A stretch of DNA of 5,598 bases from Bacteroidales bacterium (GCA_021106665.1 JAIOTR010000321.1:1-5598), one strand, 5' to 3'. Positions 1-5,598 are shown, counted from the first letter of the stretch. The notes: generated by a model not told the origin, from the letters alone. Numbers and translations: made by a program.

Positions 1-242
1 AACAGCAGGCAAGGTATTCCTGTATCCTCAGCTAACCAATAACCCAGGTAGCCGCCCAATGAACTTCCGATTATAAAATCAATTTTTTTTCTGAGGATCC
101 TATCCTTTAATGTTTCATAAACACCAAGTTTTTCCCTGTAATTGATGTGTAAAGCTACAACTGATAATCCGGCTTTTTTCATGATTTTTGTTTTCTCAGG
201 AACCGGATAACTATCTAAACCGTGAATATATAACGTCTTCAT
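1..242 (-). CDS. YqiA/UPF0227-type alpha/beta hydrolase (probable esterase), N-terminal part
   Basis: Reading the minus strand from the ATG at 242 gives 80 codons with no stop before the window edge, so the C-terminal part is missing here. The translation opens MKTLYIHGLDSYPVPEK. Residues 5-11 (YIHGLDS) match the beta-strand and HG oxyanion-hole region of alpha/beta hydrolases. Residues 59-64 (GSSLGG) form the G-x-S-x-G nucleophile elbow, with Ser61 the predicted nucleophile. The close spacing of these two motifs and the lack of a signal peptide fit the YqiA/UPF0227 group of small cytosolic esterases, usually about 190 residues, so a little under half is visible. The Asp and His of the triad would lie beyond the edge. 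The gene is transcribed away from rpmH and has its own promoter-like box at 262-269. No Shine-Dalgarno sequence is visible, which is normal for Bacteroidota. The physiological substrate is unknown. The fold is fairly certain and the exact family a little less so. Confidence 0.82.
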   Translation of the reverse strand, partial: MKTLYIHGLDSYPVPEKTKIMKKAGLSVVALHINYREKLGVYETLKDRILRKKIDFIIGSSLGGYLGYWLAEDTGIPCLL

Positions 243-261
243 ATGAATCAAAAAATTTACG

Positions 262-269
262 CAAAAATA
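262..269 (-). promoter_or_regulatory. Candidate Bacteroidota -7 box for the hydrolase gene
   Basis: On the minus strand these bases read TATTTTTG, an exact match to the Bacteroidota -7 consensus TAnnTTTG. A TTG lies upstream at 295-293, but the gap of 23 bases is longer than the roughly 19 usually seen, so the -33 element is doubtful. The box lies about 20 bases from the ATG at 242, which would leave a very short leader. The assignment rests on consensus and position only. Confidence 0.45.
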
Positions 270-363
270 ATAAAACTTTTTTAGGGTTGGTACAATAGGA
301 TACAAAGGGGAGATAGAAGAAGTTATATATTTGCACCGACAAAATAATTATTTTATTAAAAAA

Positions 364-395
364 TTTGCCAGTAATTAAAAAAATTCTATTTTTGC
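364..395 (+). promoter_or_regulatory. Bacteroidota-type promoter (-33/-7) for rpmH
   Basis: TTTG at 364-367 is followed after exactly 19 bases by TATTTTTG at 387-394, with C at 395. This fits the -33 TTTG and -7 TAnnTTTG elements recognised by the Bacteroidota primary sigma factor, at the expected spacing. The rpmH ATG is 22 bases beyond the -7 box, so the leader would be short. A second -7-like box (TATATTTG, 326-333) lies upstream but lacks a convincing -33 partner. It could be an additional weaker start site. Confidence 0.6.
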
Positions 396-416
396 ACTCC
401 CAAATTTTGATACAAA

Positions 417-575
417 ATGAAAAGAACATTTCAACCATCAAGAAGAAAGAGAACTAATAAGCACGGGTTCAGAGCGCGAATGGCTACTAAAAATGGCCGT
501 AAAGTTTTGGCAAGAAGAAGAGCAAAAGGCCGTAAGAAATTAACGGTTTCTGATGAGAAGATGGATAAAAGATAA
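417..575 (+). CDS. rpmH: 50S ribosomal protein L34
   Basis: This 52-residue, very basic protein begins MKRTFQPSRRKRTNKHGFRA and continues with RMATKNGRKVLARRRAKGRK, the hallmark pattern of bacterial L34: the MKRTFQPS start, the HGFRxRM core and the NGRKVLxRRRAKGR block. L34 is a small structural component of the large ribosomal subunit that packs into 23S rRNA. The length is slightly above the common 44-47 residues because of a short acidic/basic tail (TVSDEKMDKR), which is usual for Bacteroidota. The start is set by the conserved N-terminus. There is no Shine-Dalgarno motif, only an A-rich stretch before the ATG. A good promoter lies just upstream and a strong terminator just downstream, so it appears to be a single-gene unit. 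In many bacteria rpmH is followed by rnpA and yidD/yidC, but none of these occurs in this window. Confidence 0.97.
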   Translation: MKRTFQPSRRKRTNKHGFRARMATKNGRKVLARRRAKGRKKLTVSDEKMDKR

Positions 576-610
576 TCTTCGATTGAAATAATCTCTATAA
601 GAAATTCTAT

Positions 611-647
611 AAAGGAGGTAATTATAAATTATCTCCTTTTCTTTTTT
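611..647 (+). terminator. Rho-independent terminator after rpmH
   Basis: AAAGGAG (611-617) pairs perfectly with CTCCTTT (633-639). The helix extends inward through one G-T wobble and five A-T pairs to a 3-base loop, giving about 13 bp. A T-rich tract (T, C, then six T) follows at 640-647. Stem plus U-tract is the classical intrinsic terminator form on the plus strand. The opposite strand has no T-run after the hairpin, so it should act in one direction only. It separates rpmH from the downstream membrane-protein unit. Confidence 0.85.
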
Positions 648-682
648 AATTTGCAATACCCATAACATTCAAAGAATTGTCA

Positions 683-690
683 TAATTTTG
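683..690 (+). promoter_or_regulatory. Candidate -7 box for the DUF4834-YfhO-GT4 unit
   Basis: The sequence TAATTTTG, followed by C, matches the TAnnTTTG consensus and lies 63 bases before the ATG at 754, after the rpmH terminator. No TTG occurs at the usual distance upstream (the nearest candidate, at 651-653, is 29 bases away). The call therefore depends on the -7 match and the position between a terminator and the first gene of an apparent operon. Confidence 0.45.
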
Positions 691-753
691 CACAAAGCTA
701 TCTTCTATTGAATGGTTTAAACATTTCCTGATTTTAGCTACTTATACTAAGAA

Positions 754-996
754 ATGCAACTTCTCAGAACAATATTAATAATAGTAATCGTTTATTATGC
801 CTTTCGACTTTTTTTCAGGTATGTCATGCCCTTGCTGGCGAGATATTTTTTGAAGAGAACCCAAAAGAATTATCAGAAACAATATGAAAAACCCAAAAGA
901 AAGGTCGGAGATATAACAATTGAACATACACCCAAAAAAAAGCAGGAACTCGATAATATGGGTGAATATGTGGATTATGAAGAAGTAAAAGATTAA
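754..996 (+). CDS. DUF4834 family small membrane-anchored protein
   Basis: This 80-residue protein has three visible parts. Residues about 4-20 (LRTILIIVIVYYAFRLF) form a single membrane segment. Residues about 21-50 are a basic, possibly amphipathic stretch rich in Lys, Arg and Gln. The polar tail contains VGDITIEHTP (51-60) and ends GEYVDYEEVKD (70-80). The hydrophobic start with the late GEYVD(Y/F)EEV motif is the pattern I associate with DUF4834, a family largely confined to Bacteroidota and without known function. The positive charges after the membrane segment suggest the tail is cytoplasmic. The gene lies 19 bases before the YfhO gene on the same strand and behind a terminator and promoter-like box, so it is probably the first gene of that operon. 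A role as an accessory or partner of the downstream membrane glycosylation protein is inference only. No catalytic residues are apparent. Confidence 0.8.
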   Translation: MQLLRTILIIVIVYYAFRLFFRYVMPLLARYFLKRTQKNYQKQYEKPKRKVGDITIEHTPKKKQELDNMGEYVDYEEVKD

Positions 997-1015
997 AATT
1001 TCAAATAACAGGAAA

Positions 1016-3487
1016 ATGAAAAACCTATCGATCAAGAGTCTCATTCCCTATCTATCTGCTGTTATCATATTCATCATTTTGTCGCTGGCTTATTTGAGCC
1101 CTGTACTCGAAGGGAAAAAGCTCAGACAGGATGATATCTCTCGTCACAAAGGAATGTCGAAAGAGATAGTTGACTTCAGGGAAAAAACCGGTGAGGAAGC
1201 ATTATGGACCAACTCCATGTTTGGAGGAATGCCTGCTTATCAGATTTCTGTAAAGTACAAAGGAAACCTCATTCAATATATAGATGATATTTTCAGATTG
1301 GGCTTACCTCATCCGGCGGGCCTTGTATTTTTGTACATGATCGGATTTTTTATTCTTTTGATTGTATTAAAGGTTGATCCATGGCTAAGTATTGCCGGCG
1401 CTATTGCGTTTGGTTTTTCATCTTATTTTTTCATAATACTTGAAGCAGGCCATAATTCGAAAGCCCATGCCATTGGTTATATGGCTCCTGTTATTGCAGG
1501 GGTTATCCTAACCTACCGGGGCAAATATATTGTCGGAGGACTTCTAACACTTTTATTTTTAGCTTTGGAAATACAGGCAGGCCATCCGCAAATTTCTTAT
1601 TATTTATTCCTTTTACTTCTGATTTTTGGAATAGTGGAGTTGGTAGGAACTGTTAAATCAAAAAAATATTTACCCTTTATTAAATCAACGTCTATTATTC
1701 TGATAGCAGCTATTATTGCGGTATTAACCCATATTACCAATTTGTGGGGAACCTATGAATATGGAAAATATACCATTCGGGGTAAATCTGAATTAACAAC
1801 GGACCAGGAGAACAGGACATCCGGCCTGGATAAAGATTATGCAACGCAATGGAGTTATGGGGTTTCTGAGTCTTTTTCACTATTGATACCAAATATTAAA
1901 GGTGGCGCAACCGGATTAATCGGTGATAAAGAATATGCATTAAAAAATGTTGATGCACAATATAAAGATATGGTGGCCGGTAATGCAAACCAATATTGGG
2001 GCGATCAACCATTTACTTCAGGTCCTGTTTATGCCGGAGCACTGATTGTTTTTCTTTTTGTTTATGGTTTGTTAGTAATTAAAGGACGAATGAAATGGTG
2101 GTTGCTGGCCGGTACTATTTTGTCCATAATGTTGGCATGGGGTAAAAATTTTATGCCGCTCACTGAGTTCTTCCTGGATTATTTTCCAGGGTATAATAAA
2201 TTCAGGGCGGTTTCTATGACAATGGTTATTGCAGAGTTGACGATTCCTTTACTTGCAATTCTCGCATTAAATAAGGTTTTAACTGACCCATCAAACTTCA
2301 AACAAAAGATCAAACTATTTTCATATAATGTTAATCCTTTCTATGTTACTTTTAGCGTAGTAGCAGGATTATCATTGCTGTTTGCCTTATTCCCTTCTGT
2401 GTTTTTTAATTTTTTAAGCGAACAGGAAGTCTTTTCGATTGCACAACAAAAGAATTCAAATCCTGAATATGCCAATCAAATTGCTGATTTTTATACCAAT
2501 GTTGAAATTGCGCGTATTGCCATTATAAAAGCAGATGCATTCAGGTCTTTTATTTTTATTCTACTTGGAGGAGTAGTCATTTGGGCTTTTTCAATAGGTA
2601 AGTTAAAGAAAAACTATGCAATTGTCCTGATTAGTGTTTTAATATTGGTAGATATGTGGGCAGTTAACAAAAGGTATTTAAACAATGAAAATTTTGTAAG
2701 CAAATCTAAAATTGAACGACCCTATCCAAAAACAGCTGCCAACAAATTAATATTAAAAGATAAAGACCCAAACTTTCGGGTTTTAAATTTAACTGTTGAT
2801 CCTTTCGCAGATGCCAGTACTTCTTTCTATCATAAATCTATTGGTGGTTACCATGGCGCTAAATTGAGGAGGTACCAGGAATTGTATGATCACCAGATCA
2901 AAGGAAAGTTCAATATAAGTGTGTTAAACATGCTGAACACAAGGTATATTATTCAACCGGATGATCAAAATCAGGCTTCGGTCATTCCAAACACAAGGGC
3001 TTCCGGTAATGCATGGTTTGTTGAAGAAGTGAAAGTTGTAAAAAATGCTGATGAAGAATTGGAAGCTTTAAATGACTTTGATCCTGAAACAACTGCGATT
3101 GTTGACGAGCTATTTTCAAAATATTTAGATGGTTTTGCACCCGGATTTGATTCTGTTGCACAGATTCAGCTGATTGATTACCAACCTAATCATCTGCAAT
3201 ATCAATCGAATACCAAAAAAGATCAATTGGTTGTTTTTTCTGAAATTTATTATGATAAAGGATGGAATGCTTATGTTGATGAAGAATTTGTACCTCATTT
3301 CAGGGTAAATTATGTACTTCGTGCCATGATTGTTCCGGCTGGTGAGCATAAAGTTGATTTTAAATTTGAACCCAAGGTTTATCGCGTTGGAGAAAAAATA
3401 TCCTTTGCATCTTCTTTGCTTGTGATTTTTTTAATTCTTGGATATGGATTTTATGAAATAAGAAATTATTTCAGAAAAGAGGAATGA
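1016..3487 (+). CDS. YfhO family polytopic membrane protein (putative GT-C-like glycosyltransferase)
   Basis: This 823-residue protein has about 13-14 predicted membrane helices: roughly 11-31, 101-120, 122-142, 153-166, 170-186, 192-211, 223-242, 338-356, 360-376, 403-420, 442-466, 511-527, 533-550 and a last one at 795-815. A large, probably extracytoplasmic domain (about 551-790) sits before the last helix. Motifs typical of YfhO proteins are present: LRQDD (36-40) and WTNSMFGGMPAYQ (64-76) in the first loop, AGHNSKAHAIGYMAP (144-158), PGYNKFRAVSM (391-401), GGYHGAKLRRYQ (610-621), LNMLNTRYII (637-646), and YDKGWNAYVD (746-755) followed by NYVLRAMIVPAGEHKVDF (765-782). In Firmicutes, YfhO relatives move sugar from an undecaprenyl-phosphate donor onto teichoic acids outside the cell. 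Asp39/Asp40 in the first loop are candidate catalytic acids by analogy with GT-C enzymes. The acceptor here is unknown, since Bacteroidota lack teichoic acids. The start follows DUF4834 by 19 bases with a weak AGGAAA before it. The stop overlaps the next start. Confidence 0.88.
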   Translation: MKNLSIKSLIPYLSAVIIFIILSLAYLSPVLEGKKLRQDDISRHKGMSKEIVDFREKTGEEALWTNSMFGGMPAYQISVKYKGNLIQYIDDIFRLGLPHPAGLVFLYMIGFFILLIVLKVDPWLSIAGAIAFGFSSYFFIILEAGHNSKAHAIGYMAPVIAGVILTYRGKYIVGGLLTLLFLALEIQAGHPQISYYLFLLLLIFGIVELVGTVKSKKYLPFIKSTSIILIAAIIAVLTHITNLWGTYEYGKYTIRGKSELTTDQENRTSGLDKDYATQWSYGVSESFSLLIPNIKGGATGLIGDKEYALKNVDAQYKDMVAGNANQYWGDQPFTSGPVYAGALIVFLFVYGLLVIKGRMKWWLLAGTILSIMLAWGKNFMPLTEFFLDYFPGYNKFRAVSMTMVIAELTIPLLAILALNKVLTDPSNFKQKIKLFSYNVNPFYVTFSVVAGLSLLFALFPSVFFNFLSEQEVFSIAQQKNSNPEYANQIADFYTNVEIARIAIIKADAFRSFIFILLGGVVIWAFSIGKLKKNYAIVLISVLILVDMWAVNKRYLNNENFVSKSKIERPYPKTAANKLILKDKDPNFRVLNLTVDPFADASTSFYHKSIGGYHGAKLRRYQELYDHQIKGKFNISVLNMLNTRYIIQPDDQNQASVIPNTRASGNAWFVEEVKVVKNADEELEALNDFDPETTAIVDELFSKYLDGFAPGFDSVAQIQLIDYQPNHLQYQSNTKKDQLVVFSEIYYDKGWNAYVDEEFVPHFRVNYVLRAMIVPAGEHKVDFKFEPKVYRVGEKISFASSLLVIFLILGYGFYEIRNYFRKEE

Positions 3488-4794
3488 AAAAAGTTCTCGT
3501 TATAACATATTATTGGCCACCGAGCGGTGGAGCAGGTGTGCAGCGTTGGCTGAAATTTGTCAAGTATTTAAGAAATTATGGATGGGAGCCAATTATCTAC
3601 ACACCTGAAAATCCCGAGATCCCTGCTATAGATAAATCCCTCGAAAAAGATATTCCTGAGGGCATCACCGTATTAAAAACCAAAGTATGGGAGCCTTATT
3701 CGGCATATAAAAGATTTGTTGGAAGAAAAAAGGAAGACAGCATTAAAGCAGGTTTCCTATCAGAAAAGAAAAATCCATCATTAACTGAAAAAATCTCAGT
3801 TTGGATTCGTGGTAATTATTTCATTCCGGATGCGAGGAAATTCTGGATTAGACCATCCATAAAATATCTATTGAATTATTTGAATGATAATCCTGTTGAT
3901 GCCATGGTTTCTACCGGTCCACCACATAGTATGCACATGATTGCTTTGGGAATAAAACAAAATCTTAACATTCCCTGGCTTGCAGATTTCCGGGATCCAT
4001 GGACCAATATTGATTTTTATGACAAATTGATGTTATCTGCTCGTGCTGATCGAAAGCACAGGAGAATGGAGCTAAAGGTTATAAAAAATGCTGATAACCT
4101 GGTTACTGTAAACTGGAATATGGCAAAAGAATTTAGGGAACTAGGTGCAAAAAATGTTGAAGTAGTTACGAATGGATTTGATCCAGATGACTTTAAGGAT
4201 ATCAAATCTCAACCATCTGAGAAATTTGAAATTTTCCATATAGGTTCTATGAACAAGGATCGTAATCCAAAAGTATTTTGGAAGGCGTTACGGGAATTGG
4301 TGAATGAATATGATTCTTTTTCTAATCATTTAAAAATTACATTTATTGGCCAAACTGATTATTCTGTTTTCGAGGAAATTGAAAAAAATTCTTTGAATAG
4401 TTATGTAAATAATATCCTTTACAAACCACATGATGAATTAATGACTGAAACTGCTAAGGCTAGCATATTATTTTTACCGTTGAATAATACGACTAATGCT
4501 AATGGAATTACACCAGGAAAACTGTTTGAATACTTGGCATTAAACCGACCTATTTTTTGCATTGGCCCGGAGGATGGGGATAGTGCAAAAATTATTCATG
4601 AATGTAATGCTGGAGTTGTTATTAATTTTGATGAAAAGGATAAAATAAAAATCGCCATTCAAAAGTTTTATACAGATTTTATTGATGGAAAATTAGATGA
4701 AGCTATAACTGATAGTAATAGATTAAATTATACCCGTAAAAAACTCACATACGAAATTGCAACATTGTTAGAAACTATTTCTGATAAAAAATAG
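3484..4794 (+). CDS. GT4-type (GT-B fold) glycosyltransferase
   Basis: This 436-residue protein without signal peptide or membrane helices should be cytosolic or peripheral at the membrane. The N-terminal Rossmann domain opens KKVLVITYYWPPSGGAGVQR (2-21), the glycine-rich acceptor-side loop of this subgroup. STGPPHS (143-149) and ADFRDPW (167-173) are further subgroup signatures. The C-terminal donor domain starts near residue 245 after NGFD (230-233) and FHIGSM (251-256). TPGKLFEYLALNRP (343-356) matches the nucleotide-sugar-binding region. In the E-x7-E pattern of many GT4 enzymes, only the second Glu (E349) is kept; position 341 is Gly. The PGKLFEY form is common in this branch. The enzyme would transfer a sugar from a nucleotide donor to a lipid-linked or polysaccharide acceptor, but donor and acceptor cannot be read off. 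The ATG overlaps the YfhO stop (ATGA, 3484-3487), with AGAGGA directly before it, which suggests translational coupling. Confidence 0.88.
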   Translation: MKKVLVITYYWPPSGGAGVQRWLKFVKYLRNYGWEPIIYTPENPEIPAIDKSLEKDIPEGITVLKTKVWEPYSAYKRFVGRKKEDSIKAGFLSEKKNPSLTEKISVWIRGNYFIPDARKFWIRPSIKYLLNYLNDNPVDAMVSTGPPHSMHMIALGIKQNLNIPWLADFRDPWTNIDFYDKLMLSARADRKHRRMELKVIKNADNLVTVNWNMAKEFRELGAKNVEVVTNGFDPDDFKDIKSQPSEKFEIFHIGSMNKDRNPKVFWKALRELVNEYDSFSNHLKITFIGQTDYSVFEEIEKNSLNSYVNNILYKPHDELMTETAKASILFLPLNNTTNANGITPGKLFEYLALNRPIFCIGPEDGDSAKIIHECNAGVVINFDEKDKIKIAIQKFYTDFIDGKLDEAITDSNRLNYTRKKLTYEIATLLETISDKK

Positions 4795-4798
4795 AAAT

Positions 4799-4951
4799 TT
4801 AATATAACATTTGTACACAATTTGATGGATACAATTTTGCTATAATATTTTCATAAAATTTTCCAACCAAATTTCTTTGCTTCTGACTAATTTCCTTTCG
4901 ACCATGAATATTCAATACTGATTGGATGTTTTTGTCATACATTTTTAGCAT
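4799..4951 (-). CDS. Possible small ORF or gene remnant, unrecognised
   Basis: On the minus strand the ATG at 4951 opens a 50-codon frame ending in TAA four bases past the stop of the glycosyltransferase gene, tail to tail. The product begins MLKMYDKNIQSVLNIHGRKE and ends KLYPSNCVQMLY. It is basic, has no membrane segment, and I do not recognise it. The frame remains open upstream to about 5083 (94 codons between stops), although the upstream part has no ATG, is full of Phe, Ile and Leu, and overlaps the start of the gene on the plus strand. In DNA this rich in A and T a stop is expected roughly every dozen codons, so the length is noticeable. It has no ribosome binding site and no clear promoter, and part of it lies in an inverted repeat. 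It may be the decayed end of a former gene, a small protein, or chance. Confidence 0.22.
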   Translation of the reverse strand: MLKMYDKNIQSVLNIHGRKEISQKQRNLVGKFYENIIAKLYPSNCVQMLY

Positions 4952-4963
4952 GGTATTGAATAT
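4908..4963. repeat. 11-bp inverted repeat with 34-base spacer
   Basis: ATATTCAATAC (4908-4918) is exactly repeated in reverse complement as GTATTGAATAT (4953-4963). A second, mutually exclusive pairing is possible between CCATG (4902-4906) and CATGG (4949-4953). The right arm is followed after a few bases by a run of six T (4969-4974). A weak terminator for the glycosyltransferase operon is conceivable, but the A/T-only-like stem and long loop make this unconvincing. It may also be chance in AT-rich DNA. Confidence 0.35.
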
Positions 4964-4987
4964 CAAAATTTTTTGGATTGATAAATA

Positions 4988-4995
4988 TAGTTTTG
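4988..4995 (+). promoter_or_regulatory. Candidate -7 box for the DNRLRE protein gene
   Basis: TAGTTTTG matches the TAnnTTTG consensus and lies 46 bases before the ATG at 5042. There is no well-placed TTG 19 bases further upstream, so support is limited to one element and its position at the head of a gene that otherwise has no visible promoter. Confidence 0.35.
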
Positions 4996-5041
4996 AAAAA
5001 TTATTAGAAAGTAGTATTTTTATAAAAAAATAAACTGAATC

Positions 5042-5598
5042 ATGCTTTATAAAATTGAAATTGTAGCTTGTTCTTTCCTTTTTTTATCTTTTTTTCAATC
5101 TTTCGCTCAGGACTATGATACACTATTTTTGAAACCTGGCCCTAATGAAGGAAAAGATGTATTAATAAGAAGTGTTTATCCAAATACCAATGAGGGAGAT
5201 CATTTTGATTTTATGTCGATGGCAGGAACTATCAATTTAAATCCGTTCATCAATCGCTCACTTATTGAATTTGATTTAAGTAGTATTCCGGATTCAGCCA
5301 CTATTGTGGAAGCAAAACTAAGTTTATTTTATAGTGAACAAACAGGTGGTCCGGGGCATCAAGGCGAAAATGAATCATACCTGTTTAAAATAACTGAAGA
5401 ATGGGATGAACATGCTGTAACATGGGTTACGCAACCTGCTGTCAGTTTTGATGATCCCGTATACCTGCCAACAAGCACGAGCCAGTATCAAAATTATCTT
5501 GATATAGATGTTACTGATTTGATTTCTGATTTATTTAATCATCCTGATTTGTACCATGGATTTTCGATCCGGCTAAAATATGAGGAACCCTACAGAAC
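5042..5598 (+). CDS. Secreted DNRLRE/CBM96-like domain protein, N-terminal part
   Basis: From the ATG at 5042 the frame stays open for 185 codons to the window edge, so the gene is cut. Residues 1-23 form a signal peptide: MLYK, a hydrophobic core (IVACSFLFLSFF), and likely cleavage after FAQ (21-23). The mature part shows the order of a DNRLRE-type beta-sandwich domain: KPGPNEGKDVLIRS (31-44), NRSLIEFDLSSIP (71-83), ATIVEAKLSLFY (86-97), EEWDEHAVTWVTQPA (119-133), and LDIDVTDLISDLF (153-165) followed by GFSIRL (173-178). Related domains are found in secreted proteins and include polysaccharide-binding CBM96 modules. In Bacteroidota such proteins often continue into further repeats and end in a type IX secretion sorting domain, which cannot be checked here. 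Cys10 lies inside the hydrophobic core rather than in a normal lipobox, so a lipoprotein is unlikely. No Shine-Dalgarno is seen. Its cargo or ligand is unknown, and it is probably separate from the glycosyltransferase operon. Confidence 0.8.
   Translation, partial: MLYKIEIVACSFLFLSFFQSFAQDYDTLFLKPGPNEGKDVLIRSVYPNTNEGDHFDFMSMAGTINLNPFINRSLIEFDLSSIPDSATIVEAKLSLFYSEQTGGPGHQGENESYLFKITEEWDEHAVTWVTQPAVSFDDPVYLPTSTSQYQNYLDIDVTDLISDLFNHPDLYHGFSIRLKYEEPYR

Noticed and set aside
211..441. 76-codon minus-strand frame across the divergent promoter region
   Set aside because: It overlaps the starts of both rpmH and the hydrolase gene, covers clear promoter boxes, and has the Phe/Ile/Lys-rich composition of translated AT-rich DNA.
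775..1044. 89-codon minus-strand frame
   Set aside because: It lies opposite the DUF4834 gene and the start of the YfhO gene, and its Phe/Ile/Leu-rich product is the expected shadow of Lys/Glu/Asn-rich plus-strand codons.
3125..3349. 74-codon minus-strand frame inside the YfhO gene
   Set aside because: It is entirely antisense to a well-supported conserved C-terminal domain and has no features of its own.
4017..4205. 62-codon minus-strand frame inside the glycosyltransferase gene
   Set aside because: It is antisense to conserved glycosyltransferase sequence, with Ser/Phe-rich shadow composition.
4826..4840. Promoter box around ACAATTTTGC downstream of the glycosyltransferase
   Set aside because: The bases two before TTTG read CA rather than TA, there is no -33 partner, and it is about 200 bases from the next gene.
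4902..4974. Intrinsic terminator for the glycosyltransferase operon
   Set aside because: The stem is AT-rich, the loop is long, and the T-run is displaced from the stem, so it was kept only as an inverted repeat.
1..5598. CRISPR array, insertion sequence, tRNA or phage genes
   Set aside because: No regularly spaced repeats, transposase motifs, cloverleaf-like sequence or phage-like proteins were seen on either strand.

Overview
The window looks like an ordinary chromosomal segment of a low-GC member of the Bacteroidota. Four things point there: DUF4834 and the large YfhO-type membrane protein occur together, a pairing typical of that phylum; there are Bacteroidota -7 promoter boxes (TAnnTTTG) in front of several genes; Shine-Dalgarno sequences are mostly absent; and the last gene encodes a secreted DNRLRE-type protein. 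No ribosomal or transfer RNA, CRISPR array, insertion sequence or phage gene is visible.

Layout. Bases 1-242 (minus strand) hold the N-terminal 80 residues of a YqiA/UPF0227-type alpha/beta hydrolase that runs off the left edge. A divergent intergenic region (243-416) carries promoter boxes in both directions. The gene rpmH (417-575, ribosomal protein L34, 52 aa) follows and is closed by a strong intrinsic terminator (611-647). A second promoter-like box (683-690) precedes a three-gene co-directional set: a small DUF4834 membrane protein (754-996), an 823-aa YfhO-family polytopic membrane protein (1016-3487), and a 436-aa GT4-type glycosyltransferase (3484-4794) whose start codon overlaps the YfhO stop by four bases. 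Next comes a 247-base AT-rich interval (4795-5041) containing an 11-bp inverted repeat and a short unrecognised minus-strand reading frame. At 5042 a secreted DNRLRE/CBM96-like protein begins and runs off the right edge.

How the genes may work together. The DUF4834-YfhO-GT4 set reads as one transcription unit. YfhO proteins belong to the GT-C-like, lipid-linked sugar transferase world, and the GT4 enzyme is a cytosolic nucleotide-sugar enzyme. The inference is that the unit adds sugar to an envelope polymer or lipid: GT4 would act on the inner face of the membrane, YfhO on the outer face, and the small anchored DUF4834 protein in an unknown accessory role. The substrate cannot be read from sequence. 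rpmH appears to be an independent unit, not linked here to rnpA, yidD or yidC within the window. The most open questions are the role of DUF4834 and whether the minus-strand frame at 4799-4951 is a real small gene or a remnant.
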